Under the pieces are notes generated by a model. The model was not told the DNA's origin, made no database searches, and worked only from the letters and a program-made list of their open reading frames with translations. Position numbers and translations under genes: made by a program. This document shows positions 18,321 through 28,183 of a stretch of DNA of 64,000 bases, piece by piece (the stretch's first letter is position 1; every line of letters begins with the position of its first letter). The DNA lies in assembly GCF_014467015.1 (NCBI RefSeq), contig NZ_CP058559.1, positions 1,240,001 through 1,304,000 of the forward strand. The letters are read 5' to 3'. This DNA comes from Alkalicella caledoniensis. GTDB lineage: Bacteria; Bacillota; Proteinivoracia; Proteinivoracales; Proteinivoracaceae.

Positions 18321-19835
18321 TTAAAATAGTGTTTTTCCTGACATTTCTACAGGTTGTTCAAGACCCATGATCTTTAATACAGTTGGAGCGATGTCACAAA
18401 GTGCTCCTTGTGTTAATTTTATATCACCTAAACCAGCCACTATTAAAGGAACTGGGTTGGATGTATGGGCGGTGTGAGCCTTACGGGTTTTTAAATCTAA
18501 CATTTGATCTGCATTACCGTGGTCAGATGTAAGCATTACTACACCGTTTTTCTCTAGTACTTTAGGGATTACTTGAGAAATACAGTCATCCACCACTTCG
18601 CATGCTTTAACAGCTGCTTCCATGATACCAGTATGTCCTACCATATCAGGGTTAGCATAGTTAATTAGGATAAAATCATAGTTACCATTTTCTATTGCCT
18701 TTATCACTTCTTCAGTAACTTCATATGCACTCATTTCTGGTTTCAAATCATATGTTGCAACTTTAGGTGATGGTATCAACAATCTTTCTTCTTTATCATT
18801 TGGCGCTTCTACTCCACCGTTAAAGAAGAAAGTAACATGGGCGTATTTTTCTGTTTCGGCAATCCTTAGTTGGTTTTTATTAGCTTTTGCAAGTACTTCC
18901 CCTAAGGTGTTGTTAATGTTTTGGGGCTTGAATGCAACTGGCACTTCTAGGGTTTCATCATACTGAGTGAAGCAAGTATAATGAACTTTTGGAAATGCTT
19001 TGCGCTCTAGGCCTTCTAAATTTCCATCAACAAAAGCTCTAGTTATCTGTCTAGCTCTATCAGGTCTGAAATTGAAGAATATCAGTGAGTCTTGGTCTTC
19101 TATTTTTTTGCCACCAACTATTACAGTGGGTTTTACGAACTCATCGTTCTCGTCACGGTCATAAGCTGTGTTCAAAGCTTCCATGGCAGTTTCAACTTTG
19201 TAGCCTTGACCTTCCACGTAAGTTGAATACGCAAGGGAAGTTCTTTCCCATCTTTTATCTCTGTCCATGGCATAGTATCTACCTGATACTGTAGCAATTT
19301 TGCCTAAACCGATTTCTTTTAGCTTTTGTTCAAGTTCTTCTATATATTTAGCTGCACTTCTAGGTGGCACGTCCCTGCCATCTAAAATTGCGTGAATGTA
19401 AAGTTCGGTAAGGCCTCTTTTTTTAGCCAATTCTACCAATGCAAACAGGTGCTTTAGATGGCTGTGTACTCCACCATCAGATAATAGCCCCATTAGATGT
19501 AGTGCAGAGTTGTTCTGGATACAATTTTCCATACTGGCGTTTAGCTCTGTGTTATCAAAGAAATCACCATCGGATATTGATTTTGTTATTCTAGTAAGTT
19601 CTTGATAAACAACCCTTCCAGCACCTATATTTAAGTGACCAACTTCTGAGTTTCCCATTTGGCCTTCAGGAAGACCTACACTTAACCCGCTTGCTGCAAG
19701 TGTTGTAGCTGGGTATTGTTTAGAAAATTGATCGTAGTATGGCTTGTTAGAGTTAACTATGGCGTTTCCTTCTGCTTCTTGGCTTAAGGCCCATCCATCA
19801 AGAATCATTAGTACTACAGGTTTTGGTGTATTCAT
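18321..19835 (-). CDS. gpmI: 2,3-bisphosphoglycerate-independent phosphoglycerate mutase
   Basis: GpmI interconverts 3- and 2-phosphoglycerate using two Mn ions and a phosphoserine. The 504-residue protein has the alkaline-phosphatase-like fold with VVLMILDGWAL (first Asp ligand), GQMGNSEVGHLNIGAGR (catalytic Ser), DGRDVPPRSA, RYYAMDRDKRWER and the metal site TSDHGNADQM near the C-terminus. The start is put at the ATG at 19835 with AGGGAG nine bases upstream; a TTG at 19844 lies within the spacer. It follows tpiA closely and precedes eno in the operon. Confidence 0.97.
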   Translation of the reverse strand: MNTPKPVVLMILDGWALSQEAEGNAIVNSNKPYYDQFSKQYPATTLAASGLSVGLPEGQMGNSEVGHLNIGAGRVVYQELTRITKSISDGDFFDNTELNASMENCIQNNSALHLMGLLSDGGVHSHLKHLFALVELAKKRGLTELYIHAILDGRDVPPRSAAKYIEELEQKLKEIGLGKIATVSGRYYAMDRDKRWERTSLAYSTYVEGQGYKVETAMEALNTAYDRDENDEFVKPTVIVGGKKIEDQDSLIFFNFRPDRARQITRAFVDGNLEGLERKAFPKVHYTCFTQYDETLEVPVAFKPQNINNTLGEVLAKANKNQLRIAETEKYAHVTFFFNGGVEAPNDKEERLLIPSPKVATYDLKPEMSAYEVTEEVIKAIENGNYDFILINYANPDMVGHTGIMEAAVKACEVVDDCISQVIPKVLEKNGVVMLTSDHGNADQMLDLKTRKAHTAHTSNPVPLIVAGLGDIKLTQGALCDIAPTVLKIMGLEQPVEMSGKTLF

Positions 19836-19851
19836 TTTTGCCAACTCCCTA

Positions 19852-20607
19852 CTAAAACTTCGTTAAGTCTAGGAATGATTTTACAGTTAGAGATGCTCCT
19901 CCAACTAATGCTCCGTCAATATGTTCCATACTCATATATTCTGCTATATTTTCAGGTTTTACACTTCCCCCGTATTGTATGCGGATTACACTAGCTACTT
20001 CAGCTCCTGCTAATTGTTCCACAACTGAGCGGATATATCCTATTGTTTCATTAGCGTCTTCCTTTGTAGCTGATTTGCCAGTTCCTATTGCCCATACTGG
20101 TTCGTATGCTATTACTACTTTTTGAATTTCTTCAGCAGTTAAACCTTTTAGTCCTTCAACCGTTTGGGTCTTGCATACTTTTTCTGTGTCCCCATTTTCC
20201 CTCTCCGTCAATGTTTCACCCACACACATGATGGGATACATTCCCGTTTCTAAAACAGATTTAACTTTTTTATTCACTAGTTCATCTGTTTCTTGGAAGT
20301 ACTGACGTCTTTCTGAGTGACCAATTATACAGTAGTCTACCCCTATGGTTTTAAGCATACCTGGTGATATCTCGCCAGTAAAAGCACCTTGACTTTCAAA
20401 GTGAACATTTTGTGCTCCTAAATTTACACTGCTATCCTTTAATAATGCAGATACACTTTCCAAACTTGTAAAGGTTGGACATACAACTAGCTCCACATCC
20501 TTGGTAACATCAAATGTTAAAAGTTCCTTTACAAAGTCTGTTGCTTCAAATACAGTTTTATGCATTTTCCAGTTTCCAGCGATTATAGGCTTTCTAGTGT
20601 TTGACAT
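19852..20607 (-). CDS. tpiA: Triosephosphate isomerase
   Basis: TpiA interconverts dihydroxyacetone phosphate and glyceraldehyde 3-phosphate. The 251-residue (beta/alpha)8 protein shows the substrate Lys in GNWKMHKT, the electrophilic His in IIGHSERRQ, the catalytic Glu in AYEPVWAIGTGK and the phosphate loop YGGSVKPEN...DGALVGGASL. GGGAGG precedes the ATG. It lies 13 bp after pgk and is in one operon with it. Confidence 0.98.
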   Translation of the reverse strand: MSNTRKPIIAGNWKMHKTVFEATDFVKELLTFDVTKDVELVVCPTFTSLESVSALLKDSSVNLGAQNVHFESQGAFTGEISPGMLKTIGVDYCIIGHSERRQYFQETDELVNKKVKSVLETGMYPIMCVGETLTERENGDTEKVCKTQTVEGLKGLTAEEIQKVVIAYEPVWAIGTGKSATKEDANETIGYIRSVVEQLAGAEVASVIRIQYGGSVKPENIAEYMSMEHIDGALVGGASLTVKSFLDLTKF

Positions 20608-20620
20608 TATTAGAACCTCC

Positions 20621-21802
20621 CTACTTATCTTTTAAGCTTTCCACTCCTGGCAATACTTTACCCTCTAAATACTCTAAGGATGCACCACCACCTGTGGATA
20701 TATGGCTCATCTTATCAGCTAAGCCTACTTTCTCAACAGCAGCAGCAGAGTCTCCACCGCCAACTATACTAATAGCGCTGCTACTAGCTAGAGCTTTTGC
20801 TACACTTTCAGTTCCCTTTGCAAAAACGTCCATTTCAAAAACTCCCATCGGACCGTTCCATACAACTGTTTTAGCGTTTGTTACACGGTCTGAGAATTCT
20901 TGTGCTGCTTTAGGTCCGATATCTAGGGCCATCCATTCAGCTGGAATTTGATCTGCTGGCACAACTTGTGTTGCAGCATCGGCAGCAAACTTATCTGCTA
21001 CAAGTAAATCAGATGGAAGAAGTAATTCAACGTTTTTCTCTGCAGCTAGTGCTAGTAATTCTCTAGCTAATTCAACTTTATCTGCCTCAACTAAAGATTT
21101 GCCTAGTTCGTAGCCCTTAGCTGCTAAGAAAGTGTTTGCCATTCCGCCACCTATTATTAGGGTATCTACTTTAGATAGAAGGTTTTGGATTACGCCTATT
21201 TTATCACTTACTTTTGCTCCACCGATAATTGCTACAAAGGGTCTTTGTGGGTTTTCCACAGAATTACCTAGCATTTCTATTTCTTTTTCTAGTAAGAATC
21301 CAGCAACTGCTGGTATGAATTCAGCTATACCTGCTGTGGAAGAGTGGGCTCTGTGAGCAGCTCCGAAAGCGTCGTTTACAAATATTTCTGCAAGTTCAGC
21401 CATTTGTTTAGCTAATTCTTTATCATTTTTCTCTTCACCTGGCATAAATCTAACGTTTTCTAGCAAGATTACGTCTCCGTTTTGCATCTGAGCGATTGTT
21501 TCTTTTACATCTTCGCCTACAACGGTTTCAGTTATCTTTACTTCTTTGTTAAGGTGTTGTGCAAGCCTTTCAGCAACTTTCTTCAAGCTAAATTTTGAAT
21601 TAAATTCACCCTTAGGTCTTCCTAGATGGGAAGCTAATATTACTTTTCCACCTTGTTCCACCAAATGTTTGATTGTTGGTAAAGCAGCTCTTATGCGGGT
21701 GTCGTCAGTAATTTCACCATCTGCCATAGGAACATTAAAATCAACTCTAACGAATATTTTTTTACCTTTAGCATCTATATCGCGTACGGACATTTTATTC
21801 AT
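20621..21802 (-). CDS. pgk: Phosphoglycerate kinase
   Basis: Pgk transfers the acyl phosphate of 1,3-bisphosphoglycerate to ADP. The 393-residue length is normal. It shows [27 protein letters not shown], the nucleotide-binding [14 protein letters not shown] and [19 protein letters not shown] and the C-terminal [11 protein letters not shown]...[13 protein letters not shown]. The ATG at 21802 follows AAGGAGG; the open frame runs 32 codons further into a REP-like repeat and is not used. A 240-bp gap with repeats separates it from gap, which may weaken operon coupling or provide mRNA processing. Confidence 0.98.
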   Translation of the reverse strand: MNKMSVRDIDAKGKKIFVRVDFNVPMADGEITDDTRIRAALPTIKHLVEQGGKVILASHLGRPKGEFNSKFSLKKVAERLAQHLNKEVKITETVVGEDVKETIAQMQNGDVILLENVRFMPGEEKNDKELAKQMAELAEIFVNDAFGAAHRAHSSTAGIAEFIPAVAGFLLEKEIEMLGNSVENPQRPFVAIIGGAKVSDKIGVIQNLLSKVDTLIIGGGMANTFLAAKGYELGKSLVEADKVELARELLALAAEKNVELLLPSDLLVADKFAADAATQVVPADQIPAEWMALDIGPKAAQEFSDRVTNAKTVVWNGPMGVFEMDVFAKGTESVAKALASSSAISIVGGGDSAAAVEKVGLADKMSHISTGGGASLEYLEGKVLPGVESLKDK

Positions 21803-21840
21803 AGTGAGGACCTCCTTAACTTGTTTACTGCAATTTTTGC

Positions 21841-21951
21841 GGGTCACGGGCAGATTTGAGCCCTGCGCCCTACAGTATATGGGATGATTTGTATTCACCC
21901 ACCCTAAAGGGATGGGCTACAACTACTAAGGCTGAAGCCTAGGCTCAACAG
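21841..21951. repeat. Cluster of three REP-like palindromes between gap and pgk
   Basis: The units are GGGCAGA/GAGCCCTG + CGCCCTACAG (21848-21875), CCCACCC/GGGATGGG + CTACAA (21897-21922) and CTAAGGC/GCCTAGG (21927-21944). They repeat unit types seen at 10113-10270 and 11654-11860. They lie inside the glycolytic operon between gap and pgk, so they would be part of its mRNA. Confidence 0.75.
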
Positions 21952-22041
21952 TCTTATTAAAATTCTATAAAGAAAAAGGGACAGGGATTGACCCTATCCC
22001 CAGATCTTACCATTTCATTTCTAGAAAATCTAGTTTTTGAG

Positions 22042-23061
<1,020 letters not shown>

Positions 23062-23114
23062 TTATTTACCTTTAATGTACTTCTTCTATCCAAAGCCTAT
23101 TATTTAGGCTGGGA

Positions 23115-24131
23115 TTAACATAATTTTAGTAGTTCTAATGCAGCGCCTTCGTCGGTAATAAGTACGTGTTGTCTATGGTTTAGAGCTACTGCTTTAATTG
23201 CCCTAGCTTTGTTACTTCCACCTGCTATTGCTAGTATTACTGGTATCTTTTGTAGATCAGAAAATCTTATTCCAACGCTATTTGCATGGTAGACAATTTT
23301 TCCTTCTTTTTCGAAATAGTAACCAAATGCTTCGGCCACTGCTCCATTATCCAATAGATGCTGTATACTTTCAGGTTCACAGCCTCTTCTTTTAGCCATT
23401 TGAATGGCATCCCCTACACCATGAATAAGTATATTAGCTTTTTTTATAGCAGCTATTGCATCTTTTATCTTAGGATCTTCGTATAGTTTTTCCATGGTTT
23501 CTAGTTCTAAATTATCTGGTACATGGAGCATTTTATAGCTACCACCCAGTTGAGATGCCAGTGCAGCCACTATGGTGTTTGCTTGGATTTCCACTTCTTC
23601 TCCTAGGGCGCCTCTACCAGGAACTACCATTACATTTTTGTTAAGTTTAGGTAGGTGCTTTGGGATAGTCGCTATGGTAGAACCACCTGTTATGGCTAAT
23701 ATGTCTCCATTGTTAACCATTCTTTGTAATACTTTTGCAGCAGCTCTACCTAGCTCCCCTTTTATAAGGGGGTCTTTAGAACTATCGCCTGGCACGATAG
23801 TAACTTGACCTATGCCAAGTTTCAATTCCAGTTGTTCTTCTATATGTTTTAAGCCTAGTAGTTCCTTCACATATTCAGACATGGATGCCAATAAGCTCCA
23901 TCCACTTTGTGTTAAAGACATTCCAGTTGCATTTACATCTATTAAACCCTGGTCTTTTAGGAAATCAACCTCTGAACGCAAGATGCGTTCTCCTAAGCCT
24001 AGTTGCACTGCAAGTCCCCTTCTTCCAATGGGTTCTAGATGACCAATACTTCTGAGTATATTATGCCTTTTTTTTATTATTTCAATTGTTTCTGGGGCAA
24101 TTTTCTTTTGTATAGCAATAATATCTTTCAT
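23115..24131 (-). CDS. cggR: Central glycolytic genes regulator CggR
   Basis: CggR is a SorC-family repressor that controls the lower glycolytic operon and responds to fructose 1,6-bisphosphate. The 338-residue protein has an N-terminal winged helix (about residues 20-85, containing RRGLAVQLGLGERILRSEVD) and a C-terminal sugar-phosphate-binding domain with GGSTIATIPK, VVPGRGALGEEVEIQANT and AIAGGSNKARAI. AGGAGGG precedes the ATG. It is first in the operon, and a close match to the known CggR operator lies directly upstream, so the protein very probably autoregulates the whole operon. Confidence 0.96.
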   Translation of the reverse strand: MKDIIAIQKKIAPETIEIIKKRHNILRSIGHLEPIGRRGLAVQLGLGERILRSEVDFLKDQGLIDVNATGMSLTQSGWSLLASMSEYVKELLGLKHIEEQLELKLGIGQVTIVPGDSSKDPLIKGELGRAAAKVLQRMVNNGDILAITGGSTIATIPKHLPKLNKNVMVVPGRGALGEEVEIQANTIVAALASQLGGSYKMLHVPDNLELETMEKLYEDPKIKDAIAAIKKANILIHGVGDAIQMAKRRGCEPESIQHLLDNGAVAEAFGYYFEKEGKIVYHANSVGIRFSDLQKIPVILAIAGGSNKARAIKAVALNHRQHVLITDEGAALELLKLC

Positions 24132-24156
24132 GATTTTGCCCTCCTATTTCTAATAG

Positions 24157-24192
24157 GACAAATTCAGTCCCACTGATTACTTTTTTGTCCCA
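24157..24192 (-). promoter_or_regulatory. CggR operator
   Basis: On the minus strand the 36-bp site reads TGGGAC-N6-GTAA-N4-TGGGAC-N6-TGTC. The B. subtilis CggR operator, from memory, is CGGGAC-N6-TGTC-N4-CGGGAC-N6-TGTC, so the spacing is identical and only one half-site deviates. A TACTAT box (24201-24196) just upstream could be the -10 element, placing the operator at the transcription start. Confidence 0.82.
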
Positions 24193-24347
24193 CTAATAGT
24201 AAAAAAAATAATTCCCTGAATTAGTATATGTAATGCATTCCTTTATTACACCTTTATATTATCAATGATTTCAGGAGAAGTCAATAGGTTTTCTGGAAAA
24301 TAAAATGAAGTTTTTGGGCCAGGGTTCTAGGGGAGGGGCAGGAGCCC

Positions 24348-24857
24348 CTAATTAAGTTCGTCGGCTTCCATTAAGATGTTTAGTAGGTTGTTGTAATTGC
24401 TTCCTTGATCTTGATGGTGATGTCTTACAAGGTAAATAATTTCTTCTTGTACGTTACATTGTTTTAGGATCTCTGCCCCTATTTCTGGGTGGTTGTAATA
24501 CCCGTTCATGAATTTCATTTTACCAGTGAGCCTCATTGCACTTTGTCTGTTTATTTTATCAAATATTACTGCTACAGATTTAGTTACAGGATTTAGACCC
24601 ATGTTTAGCTTCCCTAAGTCGTGCAGCAATGCTGCTTGCATTATTGTATGTTTTTGTTCTTCATTTAACTGTTCACTGAACTGCTTTTGGATTGTTTGGG
24701 CCACATCAATACAGTGGCGTTGCTCAAATACTGGTAGCAGTAAGAATAGTTCTTTTAGGCGTTTTTGATCTCCTAGGTATTTGTTCATTAATTCATAGTC
24801 TTCTTTTGTTATTCTAGCAGTTATGCTTTTTATAAACTGAGTGATTCTTTGAGTCAT
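24348..24857 (-). CDS. HD-domain protein
   Basis: A 169-residue soluble protein with a short N-terminal helical segment and an HD domain. RHCIDVAQTI supplies the first His, AALLHDLGKL the His-Asp pair (about residue 76) and YNHPEIGAEIL plus VRHHHQDQ the downstream histidines. This is the arrangement of HD phosphohydrolases related to RpfG or HDIG proteins, without the GYP signature, so cyclic-di-GMP hydrolysis is not supported. CGGAGG precedes the ATG at 24857. It lies between rpoN and cggR, transcribed in the same direction; the substrate is unknown. Confidence 0.75.
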   Translation of the reverse strand: MTQRITQFIKSITARITKEDYELMNKYLGDQKRLKELFLLLPVFEQRHCIDVAQTIQKQFSEQLNEEQKHTIMQAALLHDLGKLNMGLNPVTKSVAVIFDKINRQSAMRLTGKMKFMNGYYNHPEIGAEILKQCNVQEEIIYLVRHHHQDQGSNYNNLLNILMEADELN

Positions 24858-24945
24858 GGGATACCTCCGTTGGGAAAACATTGTTGTTGCCATAGGCGGT
24901 TATGAAATAAGATAAAACTAAAGACCTTGCCTTGGCTAATAGTAA

Positions 24946-24967
24946 AGGGCAGGTTTCTCCCTGCCCT
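24946..24967 (-). terminator. Probable terminator of rpoN
   Basis: AGGGCAGG and CCTGCCCT form an 8-bp stem with a 6-nt loop, followed on the minus strand by TTTACTATT. It lies about 27 bp past the rpoN stop. Confidence 0.6.
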
Positions 24968-24993
24968 GGTATCTTGCTGTTTGCTGACTACTT

Positions 24994-26364
24994 TTATTTA
25001 TATCTTTTCCTTTTAGATGATGATGGTATATTGCCTTCGTCTCTGTATTTTGCAACTGTCCTTCTGGATATTGTTATACCATCTTTTTGTAAGATGTCGG
25101 CTATTTGTTGGTCACTTAGTGGCTTTGAAGTATCTTCTTTTTCTATCATATCATAAATTCTTTGTTTTATTCCAAGTGTAGCTATTTCTCCATCACCTTT
25201 GTCTAAGCTACCGCTAAAGAAATATTTCAATTCATATATACCCCTTGGGGTGTCTGCGAATTTGCCGTTTGTTGCTCTACTTACTGTTGATTCGTGAATT
25301 TCTAAATTTTCCGCTACATCCTTTAGCCTAAGTGGCTTAAGGTGTTTTACTCCATGCTTAAAGAAGTCCTTTTGGTATCCCACTATATACTCCACTACTT
25401 GCTGCAATGTTTTTTTCCGTTGTTCGATAGCTTTAATCAAGTAAAAGGCATTATTTAGTGTTTCTTTAATATATTGTTGTTCTTTTTCACTACCTGTATT
25501 AAGAAGTGATTTATAGTAGTCGTTTATTTGTAATTTTGGTATTGTATTGTCGTTTACCATTATGATGTATTCGTCTTGGAAGTCTAAAACCGTTACATCT
25601 GGTTGTATATATCTGTTATCCATTGTTGAAGCAAAGGCAAGCCCTGGCTTTGGGTTAAGTTTTTTTATGAAGTCAACAATTTTTTGTACATCTATCAGTG
25701 GCAAACCTAGTTTTTCCGATATCTTAGGCAGCTTCATATCTGCCACTAATTCTAAGTAGTTGTCTATTACGTCATAGGTTTTAGGGGGACTATCTGTTCT
25801 GAATTTTACTTGTAAGAGCAGACATTCTTTAAGGTCCCTTGCACCGATACCAGGTTCAAGCTGTTGCACTATTTCAAGGACATTTTCTATGGATTCTTCA
25901 TCTACACCAAGATTTTTTGCTAATTCGTTAATTGGTGTTTTCAAATAGCCTGTATCGTCTAAACTGCCCACAATGTATTCAGCAATTTTTTGATCTTCTT
26001 TCGAGAGATCTAGGATCCCTAACTGTTGTTCAAAGTACTCTAAGAAGGTAATGTCTTTGCTAGTATAGGTATCAAAGCTGTCTCTTTCGATTACTTCTTT
26101 ACCAAAGCTGATCTCCCCATAGTCGCTTATCCCATTAAAGTATTCTTGCCAGTCAACAGGTCCTTTAACTTCTTTTTCTGGTTGGTACTCATTTTTCACT
26201 TCATCTTCTGTAACTTCTAAAACTGGGTTTTCCTCTATCTTTTGTTGGACATATTCTTGAAGTTCAAAGGCAGGCATCTGTAATATCTTTATGGCTTGTT
26301 TTAATTGGGGAGTCATTAATAGTTTTTGTACCTGTTGCATCTGCAAACTAAAATCCAGCTTCAT
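24994..26364 (-). CDS. rpoN: RNA polymerase sigma-54 factor RpoN
   Basis: Sigma-54 directs RNA polymerase to -24/-12 promoters and needs an ATP-driven activator. The 456-residue protein has the glutamine- and leucine-rich N-terminal region (LQMQQVQKLLMTPQLKQAIKILQM), the core-binding middle region, a helix-turn-helix (LRLKDVAENLEIHESTVSRATNGK) and the C-terminal RpoN box (ISRRTVAKYRDE). The ATG at 26364 follows GGAGGG. No sigma-54 activator gene is in the window. In Clostridia and Bacilli this gene often sits upstream of the glycolytic operon, as here. Confidence 0.96.
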   Translation of the reverse strand: MKLDFSLQMQQVQKLLMTPQLKQAIKILQMPAFELQEYVQQKIEENPVLEVTEDEVKNEYQPEKEVKGPVDWQEYFNGISDYGEISFGKEVIERDSFDTYTSKDITFLEYFEQQLGILDLSKEDQKIAEYIVGSLDDTGYLKTPINELAKNLGVDEESIENVLEIVQQLEPGIGARDLKECLLLQVKFRTDSPPKTYDVIDNYLELVADMKLPKISEKLGLPLIDVQKIVDFIKKLNPKPGLAFASTMDNRYIQPDVTVLDFQDEYIIMVNDNTIPKLQINDYYKSLLNTGSEKEQQYIKETLNNAFYLIKAIEQRKKTLQQVVEYIVGYQKDFFKHGVKHLKPLRLKDVAENLEIHESTVSRATNGKFADTPRGIYELKYFFSGSLDKGDGEIATLGIKQRIYDMIEKEDTSKPLSDQQIADILQKDGITISRRTVAKYRDEGNIPSSSKRKRYK

Positions 26365-26450
26365 TTTCTCCCTCCTATAACTCTTTCTAATAAATATTAT
26401 ATTCGCTATGGCATTGCTTTTATCCTTCAATGTTTTTTATTGCGTTAACA

Positions 26451-26472
26451 CTTTCAATCATTACGTTGAAAG
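26451..26472. promoter_or_regulatory. Inverted repeat in the divergent rpoN-rpmE region
   Basis: CTTTCAA and TTGAAAG flank an 8-nt centre. The site lies about 87 bp upstream of rpoN and 200 bp upstream of rpmE, in a 310-bp AT-rich divergent gap. It may be an operator, but nothing identifies a regulator. Confidence 0.3.
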
Positions 26473-26674
26473 TAATCATTTAAACAAGAATTATTTCTAA
26501 CTACATTGCATATTGTTATTATATATCAAAATCACATTTTCGAACATATTTTGTTTTTTTAATTGAAGCTTTAATTTCTAACTATTTCCATATTTACATA
26601 TATTCTAAATTATGTTACTATTTAGTTAGTTTTTAAGCTTTTTTAACAATATCTTATAGGGGGAGAGGATTGTT

Positions 26675-26884
26675 ATGAAAACTGGTATTCATCCTAAGTA
26701 TCAAGCAACAACTATTCAATGTGTTTGTGGGTCTACCATCGAAACTGGTTCCACAAAAGGTAGTTTGAAGGTGGAGATTTGCTCCAACTGCCATCCTTTT
26801 TATACGGGAGTCCAAAAGGTGGTAGACACAGCTGGAAGAATCGAGAAGTTCCAAAGAAAGTATAGGCCGGGGGTTAAGAGCTAG
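26675..26884 (+). CDS. rpmE: 50S ribosomal protein L31, zinc-binding type
   Basis: L31 bridges the two ribosomal subunits. The 69-residue protein begins MKTGIHPKY and has the four-cysteine set CVCG...[10 protein letters not shown] of the zinc-containing (C+) form, ending [18 protein letters not shown] precedes the ATG. It is transcribed alone on the plus strand between rpoN and whiA and ends in a hairpin shared with whiA. It is not the zinc-free stress paralog, which lacks the cysteines; no paralog is in the window. Confidence 0.96.
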   Translation: MKTGIHPKYQATTIQCVCGSTIETGSTKGSLKVEICSNCHPFYTGVQKVVDTAGRIEKFQRKYRPGVKS

Positions 26885-26949
26885 ATTTTTAAGTTGCATT
26901 TGATAGTTAAGAATCTGTGATAATTTAGATTTAATAATAGACATATCAT

Positions 26950-26973
26950 AAAAACGGCCATGTGGCCGTTTTT
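26950..26973. terminator. Bidirectional terminator between rpmE and whiA
   Basis: AAAAACGGCCA and TGGCCGTTTTT form a perfect stem with T-runs on both strands. It ends both converging genes. Confidence 0.88.
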
Positions 26974-26982
26974 ATTTATGTT

Positions 26983-27945
26983 TCAACCCTTTTTATTTTT
27001 TTGTTTATATTTGCCAGTTCTTATTTCGTCTGCAATTTTTTCAATTCTTTTTAGTCTGTGGTTTATTCCCGATTTTCCTACTGGTGGATTGAGTCTCTCA
27101 CCTAGCTCCTTAAGACTTAGTGATGGATCATTTAGTCTCTCTAGGGCTACTTCTATAAGTGATTGGGGCAAGCTGTTTAATCCTATTGTTTCTTCTATAT
27201 AGTTGATTTGCTCAACTTGTTTGTGGGATGCATCTACTATCTTATTGAGATTTGCAGTTTCACAGTTTACAACTCTATTTACCTGGTTACGCATCTCTTT
27301 ATATACCCGTGCATTTTCAAAGGTAAGTAGAGCGTTATGAGCTCCTATCACGTTTAAAAAGTCCACTATATCATCACTATCTTTTAGGTATAGCACATAG
27401 TGACTTCTTCTTTGAAAGCTTTTTACGGGTATTTCGAAATGCTTACATAAGTCAACTAGATATTCACAATGATTTTGAGATCCTACATTTATTTCACAAT
27501 GATATGTTGTGCTATCTGGATTGTTCACAGATCCAGCTGCTAAAAAACTTCCCCGAATGAATGCTCTTTTACAACATTTTTTTCTAAGGAGCATTTTATG
27601 TATTCTCTCTTTTACACCCTCATCTCTACCAAGAAGGTGTAATATATCCAACAAATTTTCCACGTTTTCCTTACCACTTACTTCTACTAAATAGCTATTA
27701 TTTTTCTTGAGCCTAGTTTTACGTTTTACAAATATACTACCATTTATGCTGAATGCGTCCTTTATGAGGGTGTAGATTCTTTTTGCAATTGTGGCATTTT
27801 CAGTGGTAACGTTTAGTACCATTCCCTTAGAATTTATCTGAACCGTACCATTAATAAGAAACAGTGCAGCCAGTTCACTTTTTATACAGCAGTCATGACT
27901 TTTTATCCTACATAGTTCTGATTTTATATCTGAAGCGAAGGACAT
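26983..27945 (-). CDS. whiA: DNA-binding protein WhiA
   Basis: WhiA is a conserved Gram-positive regulator linked to cell division and sporulation, combining a homing-endonuclease-like fold with a C-terminal helix-turn-helix. The 320-residue protein has the N-terminal SFASDIKSELCR, LAGR-like region KRAFIRGSFLAAGSVNNPD, and a C-terminal HTH with SLKELGERLNPPVGKSGINHRLKRI. The ATG at 27945 sits eight bases after AAAGGG; an upstream GTG at 27954 overlaps that site. It is the last gene of the rapZ-glmR-whiA group, though a terminator-like hairpin lies between glmR and whiA. Confidence 0.96.
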   Translation of the reverse strand: MSFASDIKSELCRIKSHDCCIKSELAALFLINGTVQINSKGMVLNVTTENATIAKRIYTLIKDAFSINGSIFVKRKTRLKKNNSYLVEVSGKENVENLLDILHLLGRDEGVKERIHKMLLRKKCCKRAFIRGSFLAAGSVNNPDSTTYHCEINVGSQNHCEYLVDLCKHFEIPVKSFQRRSHYVLYLKDSDDIVDFLNVIGAHNALLTFENARVYKEMRNQVNRVVNCETANLNKIVDASHKQVEQINYIEETIGLNSLPQSLIEVALERLNDPSLSLKELGERLNPPVGKSGINHRLKRIEKIADEIRTGKYKQKNKKG

Positions 27946-28147
27946 ATTGATCACCCTTTAATTTTTAATACCTAAATTATATCAGATACGGGGCTTTGAT
28001 TAAAGTTAATTTATTTCCAGTAATGGTTATATTTTTTTAAGTTTGTGGTGATAATATAGATGGACGAATGAAAGACATTCACTTTTCATACCCCCTTAAC
28101 ATTGCAGGGGAGACCCTGCAACCCCATTTATCTTTCACGTAGGTAAT

Positions 28148-28183
28148 AATTAAAGGAACCTTTTTTACAAGGTTCCTTTAATT
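28148..28183 (-). terminator. Terminator at the end of glmR
   Basis: A perfect 13-bp stem (AATTAAAGGAACC / GGTTCCTTTAATT) overlaps the glmR stop codon and is followed on the minus strand by TATTACC. The T-run is short, so partial readthrough into whiA is possible. Confidence 0.7.
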
